The translations under genes were made by a program, and so were the position numbers. 64,000 nt of DNA from Brachypodium distachyon (lineage: Eukaryota > Streptophyta > Magnoliopsida > Poales > Poaceae): NCBI RefSeq assembly GCF_000005505.3, contig NC_016133.3, positions 58,121,237 through 58,185,236 on the forward strand, in the 5' to 3' direction. A model generated the notes under the pieces. The model had not been told where the DNA came from, did not search any database, and was given only the letters and a program-made list of their open reading frames with translations. This document shows, in pieces, positions 42,350 through 54,776 of this stretch; positions within the stretch are counted from its first letter, which is position 1, and the number at the start of each line of letters is the position of its first letter.

Positions 42350-45300
42350 ATGAATCTATTGTCGTGGTTGAACCCTAGACACGACTCGTTCCACGCGTTC
42401 GAAGAAGTCCCCACTAGGCTTGATGACCTCATTGTTTATGAGATGGGCGAACTCCCTTTGAATGTTATAGATGACCCATTTAGGTCGGTGTCCCATTATC
42501 ATTCGGGGCCGCCAGTACTCTTCCATCGCCGCGACTGACCCCTTCCACTTAGGCTTGAACATGCTGGCATTCGAGAATGCCAGCAGTACTAGCCACAGAA
42601 CACACTGGCTGGCGGCTGTTGCTGGCAAAAAAACCTGTGGTTGTGGTGAGGCTCGTCTTTATAGCCTTTACCAGCTAATTTTCCCTTGATCACCACTTTC
42701 CAGGCAGTGTTAATGAGTGATTTGATGAGTTTCCAGAACCAACCTCGAACACCCTTCTTCGGAAGTAGTGAATCGAAGTAGTACACCGCGGACCAAGACA
42801 AACAAATGAGTATTGTCACCCAATGGTCTCTGTTTTCAAAAGAAAGAAACTTTAGTATCTAAGGGTGTATAAGAAAGACTGAATTAGAAAAAAAAACGGT
42901 TCCATATATAAAATTGAACTTACTCCAAATTAAGGAAGAAGAGAATGAAGTCGTTGTCCGCGTATTTCTCAAGACATGCCACCAAGTATTGCATCCTTTT
43001 CTGGCTCAAGACCGATGTCACCGTAGTTGAACATTGCGGGGTCTAGAATGGGTACATTTTTTACCTCTAATTGCCGCAGTTCTATCATTTGGTAGGCAGA
43101 CCACAGCCTTAAGAGGTTGATATCAAGCTTTTGGCGGTTGAAGAGGTGGAACAGTTCGTTGAACTCCACACCAAAGGTGATAGGACGTTCCTGAATGTTC
43201 CCGGTTTCTTGGTCAAAGAAGCCATAGTTTTTTGGGATTCAAACATTGATCTGTTGGGCATGCTGTTGAGAATCAGCTGATGCTTGCATGTAGAACTGAT
43301 GAAGCTCTTGCATCTCTCTGGACACGGCACGCAGGGAATCTTTGGTGTCCATTGGTCTTCCAGGATAGTAAAGAAGCACCCGGTCGAACTCCCTAGCCAC
43401 GAAATAGGATCCGTCTTCGAATCTCTGGCCTTGATATGGGTTCTTGATGAGAATGTCAGGCCTATTCTCCTCCCAGACTCCAGTCATGTCAGGCACATGG
43501 TGCATCTCATCTTGAGTGACTTTGGAGGATTCTTTGATGGTCTCGCCGCCGCGCCCCCTCTTTTTATGTCTCCTCTTACTGTCCCATGCCTTCGGCTCTT
43601 CTGCCTTGTACTTGTTATCGATCTTGCGGCCACCCATGGACTCAGCGGCACCCAAGAGAGAGAAGGTGGGAGGGACGCTTCCAGCCTGTGCTGACCCTGT
43701 GGTCTGGCTATCTTTGAGCTGTGCAGGCATCGACATTGCGCGCTCTTCATCTTCGCCGGCATCAACAGAAGGAAGTATCCTAGGAAAAAGGCCGACCGGC
43801 GAATGAGAAGTACCTTTGTGGACGGAGGGAGATGGAGTCATAGAGAGTCGGCGCTGGTTGTATAGAGATACCAATCTCCTAGACCACATAAATCGGTAGT
43901 TTGGACAACCGCCTAGGATATCCACGCCTTCCTCCGGAGGTAGCGGGATAGCTTAATCTCGATGCTCCTCGACGACGGAGTCCACCATCACACTCACTTG
44001 TGCGTCGTTCATGAGAATGCCGTGCACCAGTGGCGGTGATTGTCTGGGCATCAGGCGGCCAATGGCGCCTACAGGCTTCCCAGGCTTGTCAACGTGGATA
44101 CGACACTTCACCGGTGCCTGCGCGTAACAAGAAGAAGGCATATGCGTGTAAGATCTTTATTCATGAAGGTAAGGATTGAAAAAGAGTTTGAAAAGATTGC
44201 TTACAAGGATGTTGTCGCTCGGACCCTGATCGTTATCCCGGCTACCCTCGCTTGGGGAAGGTTGGCTAGCGGGAGGGTTGTCCATGCTAGGAGCCGGGCT
44301 GTAACCTTGGGTGTAGGTTTCTTCGTCCTCCATACGTGTGTCGGAGGCGGCGCTGCTCTTTCGTGGGGGAAGAGGAGGAAGAGGAGGAAGGAGGTTCTTC
44401 AAACCTTCACTCCTCCCCCGAGTATGGCACCAAGGGCGGGGTGGTATTTGGCCAATGTCGACACCAAATGATGGACGGCTTGCACTGCATATTCCCGCGA
44501 CACCTCTTGAGACACGATAGATGCCTGCTCTCGCGCCTCCACCTTAGCTTGTTCTATTATCTCAGAAGAAGCGGGGAGCTTTTTCTGAACCCTTCTTCGC
44601 TTCGGAGCAGGCGGGAAATAATCATCCCAGCAGGCCCCTTCGTCTTCTCCTAGAACACGACCCGTGTGCTCCGCCTTTTGCAAGCCGGCGGTCACGGCCG
44701 ACTCCCACCTCTTGCTCTGCACGGAGTTGTCAGAGGTTTCTGACCTCTTGCTCTCCTCCCATTTGTGGGCATTTTCCTGTTATCATATAAGACAGGACGT
44801 GAGTCTATATGGATCAGGAGTGTCATAATTAACGCCGAAAACAACTAAATGCACGTGAACCCTTACTGTAAAATTTTTAACAGTCGGCTGCATTGGCTCA
44901 ATGCCCGCCCACTGCTCGGGTGTCATGTGCTGATGTGCATATTCTCTAGCACGTTGGTCCTCCAGCATGTCATGCACTGGAGACACCCTGCCTGCCGTCT
45001 CGAGAATTTGGTCCTGCTTGCGCCAGACCTTCTTCTTCCCCTCTTTCCCTGCACTCCCTAGCCTGTGGTTTAAGGGCTTCCTTAAGCGCAGCGCCCTCAT
45101 GCGTTCACTCTTCGCAATGAAGGCAGGGTCAGACGATTCCTTCTTGAACTTTTCTCATTCAGCCTCATCTGTTACCAACGGCCATTTCTTCTTGATGATC
45201 TCGTACGGTTTGTCCATCCACCTTGTAGCGGTGGTTTTCCAATTAGCAAGTCCATTGCGGACTCCTATGTTGACGGCCGCTAGGAATCGGTCGCGCCACT

Positions 45301-45777
45301 CGTCGGTGACTTGGAACCTCCTTGCAACGTCCGCGATGCACATGTCTCTAACGACTTGGGAGATGTCACTCCACTCGTCGGTGATCTTGCAATACTTGCG
45401 TGCAATGGCTCCACAGGTCGTTGCGAAGGCCTTATGTGCCCTCTCAGGCGACTCCGGGCGGCCTCTCTCAGAGTGCCGGGTGACCACGTAACAGATCTCC
45501 TTCAAGTTGTGCCTCCCCCTCGGCGTCTTCTGCCTTTACTTCTTAGCGGGAGTTTCAAAAGGCTGTGGGTTGCTCTCTTCCACCCGTCGCTCGTTGTCGC
45601 GTTCTCTGAACGAGAGCTACCTGAGCCAGAGCTGGCAATTTGCTCTCCCGATGAAGACTCTTGATCGACACGATCTACCTCCTTCCGATCAAGAACTGTT
45701 TTCTGGCTACTCTTGCCCATTTCGTACCTATGTGCCATCAAAACCATCAAATATATATCGGCCGAAAATTTCGGCAT
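42350..45777 (-). pseudogene. CACTA second gene: TNPA-side protein with Ulp1-like C48 protease region
   Basis: Broken into several frames on the minus strand. From the 5' side: a charged block ending TDEWRDRFLAAVNIG (45505..45155) typical of plant CACTA accessory proteins, then 45100..44783 and 44722..44399 (basic, Arg/Lys-rich), 43925..43239, and a C-terminal block. The last has LRLWSAYQMIELRQLEVKNV (43169..42969), then VTILICLSWSAVYYFDSLLP and QQQPPASVFCG (42819..42589), matching the His-Trp, Asp-Ser and Gln...Cys arrangement of transposon-associated C48 (Ulp1-like) cysteine proteases. A TAG follows FCG, and frames change between blocks, so it is not intact. Introns may explain some breaks; the stop after the putative Cys is not explained by them. 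Role in transposition of such protease domains is unproven. Confidence 0.65.
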
Positions 45778-45999
45778 GACCTATGCTAAAAAGCTAGCAA
45801 ATTTTCTCTACTAGTAGCTCGAAACCTGCATAAAAAACCCACCCGCATATGTACCCCCTCGGCACGTTGGCCGGCCCCTTCTCCAATGACCTGACACGAT
45901 GGTCGGGCCCACAATTCACATAAATGAAGCACGTATATAAACCATATATAGCATGTATATAGCATAAGTAAACAACACGTGTATAAATCCTAAATTACT

Positions 46000-46140
46000 C
46001 TAACACTAACACTTGTAACCCTAACACTAACACTAACACTAACAATTTTAATTTCAGTGAACCCTAACACTTGTAAAAAAAGGGCAGAAGCAACCTAACA
46101 GTAAACCCTAACACTTGTAAAAAATTAACCCAACGTACTA
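46000..46140. repeat. Degenerate CTAACA/ACCCTAAC simple repeat
   Basis: Short telomere-like units (CTAACACTAACAC, ACCCTAACACTTGTAA) inside the CACTA element. Too irregular for an interstitial telomere; part of the transposon spacer. Confidence 0.7.
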
Positions 46141-46375
46141 ACCCTATATCAAATTCACAATATGTGTGCCCATCTAACTCAATTATCCACTACGACAAAC
46201 TACAATTATCAAATTAACATGCTTTTGTGGCTCGTGGAACACTACGCAAACATGTATATTGCAACATATAAATTATATAGCTACATAATTCAAATTCATG
46301 CTCTTTAATTCAAATCAGCCTAACCCTAAATTAACAGCAACTGGCGGTTCTCTTTAACGGCCGGTTCCCTTATAT

Positions 46376-46570
46376 ACCTCATATCCATCAGTAATGGGCG
46401 GGTAAGCAACGCGACCATTACTGATATTCCTTCAATCATCAGTAACGGGCGCGGAACAAAACGACCGCCACTGATGTGCTCAAGTGAGCAATGCTCAACA
46501 GAACATCAGTAACGGTCGCCTAGTTACTCGCCCGTTACTGATGAGTGTACGTTACTGATGTGTTGAGATG
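46376..46570. repeat. Internal array of CACTA subterminal-type repeats
   Basis: Contains CATCAGTAACGG/CCGTTACTGATG-type units in both orientations, the same motif family as the two ends but ~4.6 kb from each. It separates the two gene blocks of the element. Confidence 0.85.
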
Positions 46571-46794
46571 GATGAAGTTGAAGTTTGATGAATAAATTAA
46601 TGCATTTTGTTTTTTTTGCTAAATTTGGATTGAATTTTTGGGAGTGACAAAGCCATGTACTAACATGCATACACAAAAGTACATCGATCACACATTTCTC
46701 TAGTATTTGACCAGTACAAAGTTTCACACATAATTTCACTTAGTACAAAGTTTGCATTAAGATTCAGTACGAGTACATTTTTACAATGTGACTA

Positions 46795-49700
46795 CTAGTG
46801 CTTCTCCTTCCTTCGGTAAGTCATAACTTGACTCCTCGCAGAACTGATTCTGAGGTAGGGTTTTTGTGCTATTTTCTCGCTCTCGCTCCCATCACTTCTT
46901 CTTTTCTCTCTCATTTTCCTCGTTAATATCGTGCGTTCCGCTTCTTCGTCATCTGCGGTGGTCGTCGGATCATGGAAACCTTCGCAGTCTTCTTGTGAAG
47001 TAACTCCGTCCACTCCAACAATGCTTCTTTTCCCTCTTCTTACTACGACGTGGCCTTTATTTGCCGGGTCGTCTACGTAGAAAACCTGCTTGCATTGTTT
47101 AGTAAAGACCCATGGTTCCTCTCTTGCCGGGATTTTTCTCACGTCAACTTGTTCACGAGGGATCTCGGGAGGTAGCACCATCGTCGTGAACCTGTGACTT
47201 TCTTCTTTGTCACCTTTGGTCCATCTTACACGGAACATTGCGATCTTTGTGATCGGGTACTCCAATTCCCAGATCTCCTCGATAACACCGAAGAATGTTT
47301 TGGTTTTGCTGTTGTCGTCGGTCGCGGTCTCAGAAGTCATGACTACACCACTATTTTGATACGTGCTTTTACGGTCCTGAGACGCAGTGTAGAAGTCATA
47401 GCCGTTGATCGCATATGATTGCCAAGTAGAGATGTGGAACGCAGGTTGCCGTGACAAACATGCAAACGCCTCTTCTGATACATTGGTTGTCTCCCTGCCG
47501 TACCAATAATTCTTCAGCCACGCTGCAAATGTTTTATTGTGCTCCTAGTGGACCCAGACTTCTCCTCTTTTAGGGTTTTCATTTCGCAGTTGTTCCATGT
47601 GCATTTCCTGATAAGGCCGGCAGCAACCGACAGTTTGCAACACAACCAAATGTGCTCTTTCAAAGTCAGCTTCCCTTCCTCTTACATAGACATTAAGGTA
47701 TGTATGTCCAAGTCCACCTTCGCCATCGAGCTTGCCCTTGTGCCGTGATTCGGGAACACCTATTGATTTCTGATCGGCCAACCAATCCGTGCAGAACTCG
47801 ATGCACTCTTCTGCCCTAAAGCCTTCCACGATGCTACCTTCCGGACGCGATCTGTTACGAACGTACCGCTTCAGAACCCCGTTGTATCGTTCAAGGCCAT
47901 ACATGTTATGCAGGAATGAGAGCCCTAGGGACAGGATCTCATCGCATATGTGGATCATTAGATGGACCATGATATCGAAGAATGATGGAGGGAAGAACAT
48001 CTCGAGCTCGCACAGAATCTGTATCATACTATCCTTCAGTATCTGGCATCGTCTAACGGTGATTGACTTCTGCGAGATGCTGTCAAAGAAGTCAGAAAGC
48101 TTCATGACTGTCTCCCTTACGTGCGGCTCCATGATACCTCTAATTGCGACTGGAAGTAACTGAGTGAGTATGACATGGTTGTCGTGAGACTTCATGCCAG
48201 ATAGTTTGTGACTCTTCATGTCAACTAGATGCTTGATGCTCGACGAGTAGTTCGATGGGACTTTAATGCTGCAGGCACTGGCACATCCTATGCAACTCGT
48301 CTTTGTACAGGTTATAACATGCAAGACAACACCGCGTGGTCACCGTCACGAAACCATTCTTGCCGGCTGCTGACACTTGATCTTTGCCCCACAACTCTTT
48401 TCTGATAAACATGAGTTCCAGGTCCTTCCGTGCGTTGGGTCCATCTTTCGTCTTCTCTGGAATGTTCATCAGCAACCCCAGCACGCTGTCGCATACATTT
48501 TTCTCCACGTGCATGATACCTATGCTGTGGTGGCATTCTAAATGTGCCCAGTACTCCAGGTCCCAGAATACGGACCTCCTTTTCCACACGACGCCTTCAG
48601 GTTTCTTATATTTCTTCCCAGCAATCTTTCCTGAGACAACCTCAAGATCGTTCACAATTTCGAGGATTTGCATACCAGACTTCTCCTTCGGCGCTGTCCC
48701 GTGCTCCGTCTTCCCATTGAACCTTTCCTTGTCATCCCTCCAAGGGTTTTAGCATCCAACCACTTTCGGTGGCCCATGTACACAATTTTGGATGAAGCGG
48801 ACAACTTCTCCGATGTCGTGTTTTCCCCACACTTTGTACAGGCCTTCTACCCATGTGTCACCTGGCATGAAGTATTTCCATTCGCGGGGTAGTCATGCAC
48901 GCAGGTCAGAAGCGCTACTCTCATCGTGAAGTATTCCCTCCTGTTTGCGTCCCAAACCACTCTGCCAGGGTTCCAAAGCTGCTTCAGCTCATCCTTCACT
49001 AGCTACAGATACACATTTAGGTCAGCTCCCGACTGCTTTGGACCCTGTATGAGCATGCACATGTGGATGTACTTTCTCTTCATGATTAACCATGGAGGAA
49101 GGTTGTAGACAAACAAGATCACTGGTCATGTGCTGTGCTTGTTGTTCATGTTTCCGAAAGGATTTATCCCGTCAGTGCTGAGACCGAGCCTCAGGTTTCT
49201 GGGCTCTGCTTCGAAATCCGAAAATGTCGTGTCGAAGTTCCTCCACTGAGTCCCATCGGCAGGATGTCTTAGGACCCCAGGTTCCTCCACACGGTAGTGC
49301 CCGTCAAGATCGAATGCAGCCCACGCCGGATCGTGATGGACGAGATACCTCGCATCCTTAACGTTCTGCATCCAACGTTCAACTCGGCCACCTGCCGTAA
49401 GATACCAGACAGTTTTTGCCGGCCCGCCCTTCATCACTTCTTCCCCATCGTCTTCGCCAGCTCTGGCGTTTTTCTTCTTGTATCTCGATGCACCGCATAT
49501 GTGGCAGCTCTCATGGTTCTCGTATTCTCCAATGTATACCATACAGTCGTTTGGACATGAATGATGTTTCACGCAATCCAATCCGAGCGGGCATGTAATT
49601 TTCTTCGCCTCGTATGTGCTCTTGGGCAACTTGTTTGGCTCTGGAAAAACCGAAGCAAGGTAACTCAACAAGCCCGTGAAGCCCATGTCTGACCAGTATG

Positions 49701-50277
49701 ATGCTGCCTTCAGCCTCAAAAGTTCAAGCGTCACTTCGAGCACGTTGTTTTCTTCGCCAGCTCCATCATACAAGGGTGTGTTTGCGTCCTCCAACAATTT
49801 TTTGAACTGAGCAGACTCTGCCTCATCTTCAGGGTCCTCCAGCTGCTCCCGTAGGTACGGGTCTTCTAGCATTTTGGTAATCCTACCACGTGGAGCTTCT
49901 TCACTTTCCACATTAGCCTCCTCATCGACCCTTGTTTTTTCCTCGAAATCATTCGCCAGATCATACCGCATGACATCATCATCTTCGCTGCCGTTACCGA
50001 CATCAACCGCATCCTCCCCGTGACAAGTCCAGCGAGAATAACCATCCACAAAACCCGATGCCAGCACGTGCATCTGAACATCTTCAGGCTTCATCATGCA
50101 TGTGTTTCCACATTTGCGACATGGGCAACGCATCATCAAAAGTCCTTTTCGTTCCATATCACCTTTTGCGACTCCAAAAAAGACCGTCCATTCGGTTATC
50201 CATCGAGCATTGATTCTTTCCTTGGCGTACATCCAAGAACGGTCCTTCGATCTACAACACAATACACAAGAAAACAA
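46795..50277 (-). pseudogene. TNP2-type CACTA transposase, several stops and shifts
   Basis: Order on the minus strand from 50277: transposase-associated N-terminal domain (SWMYAKERINARW, CPCRKCGNTC), acidic linker, Transposase_21/TNP2 core (HICGASRYKKKN, LGLSTDGINPFGNMN, then NLPPWLIMKRKYIHMCMLIQ), Transposase_21 end and DUF4218-like block (FFPPSFFDIMVHLMIHICDE, LERYNGVLKRYVRNRSRPEG) and a DUF4216-like C-terminus (FYTASQDRKSTYQNSGVVM). Stops: TGA just after MNNKHST (49128..49126) where Trp is usual, and TAG at 49005..49003 in NVYL*LVKDE. Frame changes occur near 48.7 kb and 47.5 kb; some may be introns. The protein would cut and rejoin the CACTA ends, but this copy is most likely inactive. 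Confidence 0.85.
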
Positions 50278-50825
50278 AAAAGCAAAATAGTTAGCCTAAT
50301 CATTGACAAGTAGATTAAGGTGCTCATTAACCGGAGCTAACTGAAAATTTGAAATTAGATACATTCGGAAAGAAATTGGAAGCCGGCGACAAAGATCGGG
50401 AGGGAGAGAGAGCTCGCAAGCGAGAGGGAAGCTCCGGGCGACGACGAGGAGGCCGTATTTTGGCCGGCGGCCGCGGAGCTCAAAAGTTTGAAATTGGAGA
50501 AATTCGGAGAGAAATTGGAGGCCGGCGAGAGAGATCGGGGGGAGAGAGACATCGGGAGGGAGAGGGAAGCTTAGGGCTCGAAGATCGGAGCTCGCCAGCC
50601 ACCGGAGCTCCAAAAATGGATCTCGGCGGCCATGGCCGCTCGCCGGCCATGGAGGCGGCGCCGCCGGCGCGGGGGGAAGGGAGGAGGGGCTACCTGGGGG
50701 GCTCGCCGGCAGCCATGGCGCGGTCAGGCAGCACCTCGCCGTCGCCGGAGAGGAAGGGGCTGCAGCTGGTCCGTTACGACGCGCGGCGCGACCAGCTGCG
50801 GCTCTGTCCAGTGTATTTAAAACGC

Positions 50826-51115
50826 GACGAACATCAGTGTCGGTCGAGGTTTTCGCGACCGTTACTGATAATCGTGTACACATCAGTAACGGTCGTGTTC
50901 ATCAGTGGCGGTCGCCCCATAACCGACTACCACTGATGTTACTCGCGAGTTATGAGTGTACATCAGTGGCGATCGGTTCTCGCGACCGCCACTGCTGTGT
51001 CGCTAGCCGGAGACAGGCGGTGCCCGCTCGGTTCATCAGTAACGGTCGGGGCCGCGACCGACACTGATGTTTTTCATCAGTAACGGTCACGCCGGACCCG
51101 TTACTAATGTGACGT
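50826..51115. repeat. Right subterminal repeat array of the CACTA element
   Basis: Inverted and direct copies of CATCAGTAACGGTCG and CATCAGTGGCGGTCG, mirroring the left array. Confidence 0.9.
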
Positions 51116-51528
51116 TGTATATAGACCGTTTTGTAATAGTGCAAGGAAAGCTAAGATCATGCCACCCCCTACAAATATGCCTAGATGCTGATTTTCTTTA
51201 TTTAGATGAACAAGGGCCATGGCCTTCGGCTCCATGTATTACGAAACCAGAGTGTCAAAGGAGGTTCTGTTTTATCTCACACAGTCTCGCATGGGCGGAT
51301 CGATCGTCCCTGTCCCGTGAAAACGAGTTCTGGCTGGGTCAACAACCGTGGCCTCCTCCTTATGGGCCCATCAGGCCGAGATTAATTCCCGCCTGGGCCA
51401 TTTGTGCTGATCACGTCCTCCGCTTTCTCTTGGGCCCGATTTGGCTCGGGGCCATTTTGGGCGATCCGACATCACCGAACTCAGCGGAGAGCATACTTTG
51501 CTACCTTTTGGTTATGTAAAAAGAAATA

Positions 51529-51641
51529 CTTTTTCCGATCCTAAATTATTGTCGAAATAATACATGTATTTAGATGCTTTTGAAGAATAGATACATCCAT
51601 ATTGAGACAAATTTGAGTCAAAAATTTAGAATCAGAGGAAG
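51529..51641. mobile_element. Degenerate Stowaway MITE
   Basis: 113 bp, ends CTTTTTCCGATCCTAAATTA and AATTTAGAATCAGAGGAAG, TA duplication at 51527-51528 and 51642-51643. TIRs are mutated but still complementary. Confidence 0.75.
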
Positions 51642-54074
51642 TAGTTTTCATGATTTTCGCCCGTATTCACTATATTGTTCAAAGGTAGCAAATCCCACCA
51701 GTACAAAAGCAGTATCGCTTCCTTGATTATATCGCAAATAAAGAACTGATCCGTACGCCATATGGCTTTGAGTTGCCATATATGGCTGGCAGAAAGTCTC
51801 GAAGAAGTTAGTGACGAGTGAGAAATCTAAACTTAACGGAACAATTTAGCAGGTTTGCGAGTTCAAATGACAGAAGAGGAAACCATCTTCAGGTACATAC
51901 ATACGGGTTGAAAAACCCCGGAGTATAATGAAAAGTCAGAGCACCTGCCATGTTTGTCAAAAAAAATACCCTGAGTTTGCCCAACTCTGTCAAAAAAGAA
52001 AATGTATTGGCCTTTTCTTCACATGCCTGCCTGGGAAAATCTGGAACCAGAGAAAGCGATTTGGCTAGCATTAGTTAACGTCTGGCCTCAGATCACACAA
52101 GTAAGCACAAAACTAACCAATCAAGGAAGTAAATGAACAGGGGTTACTCTTCCCCTTCAGAGCAGACAGCATGCACGCGACAAAGGCAGTATCAAAAGTC
52201 CGTGTTTAACACTGCTACGCACTTTGCTAGCTAGCGTTTTCACGCGCACTGAATGTTACCCGGAACATTTTGTTAGTCAGTATCAAGCGTTTTTGCTTGA
52301 GTCACGCGGTGTTCAAAGTTTCAAACAGTTGCTTGCTTCCATGGCTCGTATGACTGCGATTGGCCGACGAGATGGATGCCCACTGATGCGTATAGTATTC
52401 GTCCAGAATCAGCCCACAACACAAGAGGACATTTTAGGACATATTTAGCCGTTGGCATCAGAATGGTTATAAGATTCGGCTCCTTCTTTTGACTGGAACA
52501 CAGCTTGTAGCTTCCTTTCACTGATGTAGGAAGAAGTACAGTTACCGGTACTTTAATCACGAGCCCTGCGTGCAGCGGAGAGGAGAAGATATTTCTCTCT
52601 CTCTGATCTCCCCGCCCCCTCTCTCTTCTCTGACTCTTAACTATATTCAGATCAGATTTGATCACAAGTGGATTTGCTAGTTGTGGGCATCAGAATACTT
52701 GGAGATCTGTGCACTTCTTACATACACGATGATCACGAGACATACTGGCGACTTGACTGCGAGGATTCGAGTTTTGCAGCGCATTGCGTAGACCGAGGGA
52801 CTAAATTAATCTTGATCCGACTGGATGATCGACCGAGTGGCTGCTGATGCCGATGCCTGCACGTTATAATCAAATCCTGTGCAGCAACTAGGATATAGTA
52901 CTGTAATATATACATTCCGATCTGTATATCTTAGAACTGAATTAATCCCATTGGCCATTCCGATCTACAACATGCATACGCGCTGACCTTGACCTTCTGT
53001 ATGTACACATAAGGTTCAATTAACACATCCCATCCCAATCTTATAATCTAATCGAGGTTGCACGGCTGTCGAGATTACAGCGGCGTGGATCCACCGGATT
53101 CTGTATAACAACTGTAGGATAATGTATCTGCACGTTCCCTTCAAATCACAACAGACAGAGGTTGAGATTTTGTCTTAATCGTGGGCCTTTTCGATCCGCC
53201 GGAGTCCCAAACAGGAAAAATGTAGGAGAGTCGATCAGGAAAACACCGAAATATGTAATGAAGTTTTTGAATTGCATCGTGCGAAAACCACATGGATTTT
53301 CTTGGGAGGTTAGATGTGTGCCAATGTGCCATAGTTGTGAAAAGAATTTTTTTCATTAGGCCTGATTTAGTGGAAATTGTGTCATTTGGAAAATTATTTT
53401 GCAAAGTAGTCTGTAGATTAAAAAAAAGTTACGGGTTCCAAACTTCCAATGCTAAAGCCATAAGAAAAAAAAATTCTAAGGAACAGAGTCAAATTGCTAT
53501 GAAATTCTTTTCGAACCAAAGAGGCCCTAAAGTTATCTACCAATGCTGACCAGATGTATATATAGGCAACAGCTTCCTGTCGCAGCCTGATCTTGTGGCA
53601 AGGTAAATCCAATGTCTGAGTACCTACATTGGTTCTGTACTCTCGCATGAAGTGAAAAATCAACCTCAATACATGCGAACCGTGCATGAACGACCAGATT
53701 TGCCCAGAGCTATGTAATATACTCCGTATGCCGAGGTTAAGTTATCTCACTGCAAATAAAAGTTGAACATGACTGAAATTAAAGATGCCAAACTGAAGAA
53801 GCAGTGGCTGCACCTAACATTTTTCAGCCGTTGCACAAAGCCTTATCCTCTGCCTCCCTAGTCCCTGGTTGAACGTGGATCACCGTCGATCCAAGAACAA
53901 TGTGACTGAACCTCATGTAGGTGTGCATCGGAGAAGGCACTTAGACTAATACAACAACTTGCGAATTTACCATCCCAATCATGGCAGTGTCTACGAGGCA
54001 CCCGAGAAGCCAAGTGTCCTCTTTAATTAACCAGTGCACGACTAGATGGACACTGCACAAACCCAAAGACCTTA

Positions 54075-54325
54075 GGCTGGTCATAATGCATGGTAACATA
54101 GTACTCTAAGTTAGTATCTTCATAGTGGATAGTAACATATATGTGGTGTCATGCATTGTGTTGTTTATTAGATTGTAGACTCATCTTGTTTTGGTTTTCG
54201 TGATGTTATAGTAACATATCTAGTTACCACAAACCCCTCTCTCTTCATTAATAACATGCCACATCACCAAATTTGTTTAGTTGGCACTTATGTTATCAGC
54301 TTTGTTACTCCCACTATGACCAGCT
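54075..54325. mobile_element. Tourist-like MITE (PIF/Harbinger)
   Basis: About 251 bp with ends GGCTGGTCATAATG and CACTATGACCAGCT and a TTA target duplication (54072..54074 and 54326..54328). Internal text includes repeated GTAACAT units common to this MITE class. Confidence 0.85.
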
Positions 54326-54644
54326 TTACTGCGAGACAAATGGCATTTACATACTTTAACTTAGTTTCCCATTCACAGCTAGCGTTTGAATCCCAACCTG
54401 CTCGATCAACGGCTACTAATTAACAGCTAGCCCACCCAGGTTATTTACTGGTATCAGGTTAAAACAAGATCTGAACCGCGGCTCCCCGCGTGCTCCACGA
54501 GTTAATTAATCATATCAACAGATCGGAATACTTTGATACACTTGTATGTCAAACCATTTGCCATGTGCCCATATGCATGCCTCGGCGACTTTGTTATGAG
54601 GCTCTCTCGTCGGCGGGTTCCCTCTAGCTCTCTTTCTCAGTTCC

Positions 54645-54652
54645 TATAAATA
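54645..54652 (+). promoter_or_regulatory. TATA box of laccase copy 2
   Basis: TATAAATA 125 bp upstream of the ATG at 54777. Confidence 0.75.
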
Positions 54653-54776
54653 CCTAATGCATCTGCTTCTGAAAACTCACCCTTCCAAGTTCTATTTGCT
54701 CAAGCAGCCAAGCTGCTAGCCAGCTCCCTCTATTCTCCTACACTTGACGGCCGCGAAAAACCTTACGTGGCCGGCA

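Larger units (their letters stand above)
41760..51141 (-). mobile_element. Complete CACTA (En/Spm) transposon
   Basis: 9382 bp bounded by CACTATTACAGAAACGG and (right end, inverted) CACTATTACAAAACGG, with a 3-bp target duplication CAA (41757..41759 and 51142..51144). Subterminal regions carry many copies of CATCAGTAACGGTCG in both orientations. Two gene blocks, both on the minus strand: a TNP2-type transposase (46795..50277) and a second, TNPA-side gene with a Ulp1/C48-like part (42350..45777). Both contain stops, so this copy is likely non-autonomous now though its ends are intact. Confidence 0.95.
39955..51191 (+). pseudogene. Laccase copy 1, pseudogene interrupted by a MITE and a CACTA transposon
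   Basis: Exon 1 39955..40068 (secretion signal MVAISRKMLALWLLGVVFAA), exon 2 from 40272 (RLCREKTILTVNGEFPGPTI). Lesions: a frame change after GDVV; the L1 histidine and the exon-2 donor are lost (NITLQK in place of NITIHW); the next exon begins LGVDNPRN where HGVDQPRN is expected; a 156-bp MITE sits in exon 4 at 40942; a frame change after HIFIA; a large deletion joins ATAILEYIG to the region just before FVPKGCWAAIRFRATNPG. L2 (WWHAHSD) and L4 (VWLMHCHLDRH) survive. The last exon is split at 41760 by a CACTA element; the rest resumes at 51145 and ends MPPPTNMPRC, stop at 51189..51191. Not functional as a copper oxidase. Confidence 0.9.
51192..54644. other. Spacer between laccase copies 1 and 2
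   Basis: No gene. It contains a degenerate Stowaway (51529..51641) and a Tourist MITE (54075..54325). The stretch 51.76-52.1 kb is homologous to 58.0-58.4 kb after copy 2 (for example GAGAAAGCGAT...GCTAG/CGAGCATTAGTT), so the spacer was duplicated with the gene. Confidence 0.65.

Noticed and set aside
46000..46140. Interstitial telomere
   Set aside because: Few true CCCTAAA units; mostly CTAACA. Simple-sequence drift inside the CACTA spacer.
50296..50936. Two overlapping ~195-aa frames near the right CACTA end
   Set aside because: Both strands open due to purine-rich, GC-rich repeats; likely the transposase promoter and leader.
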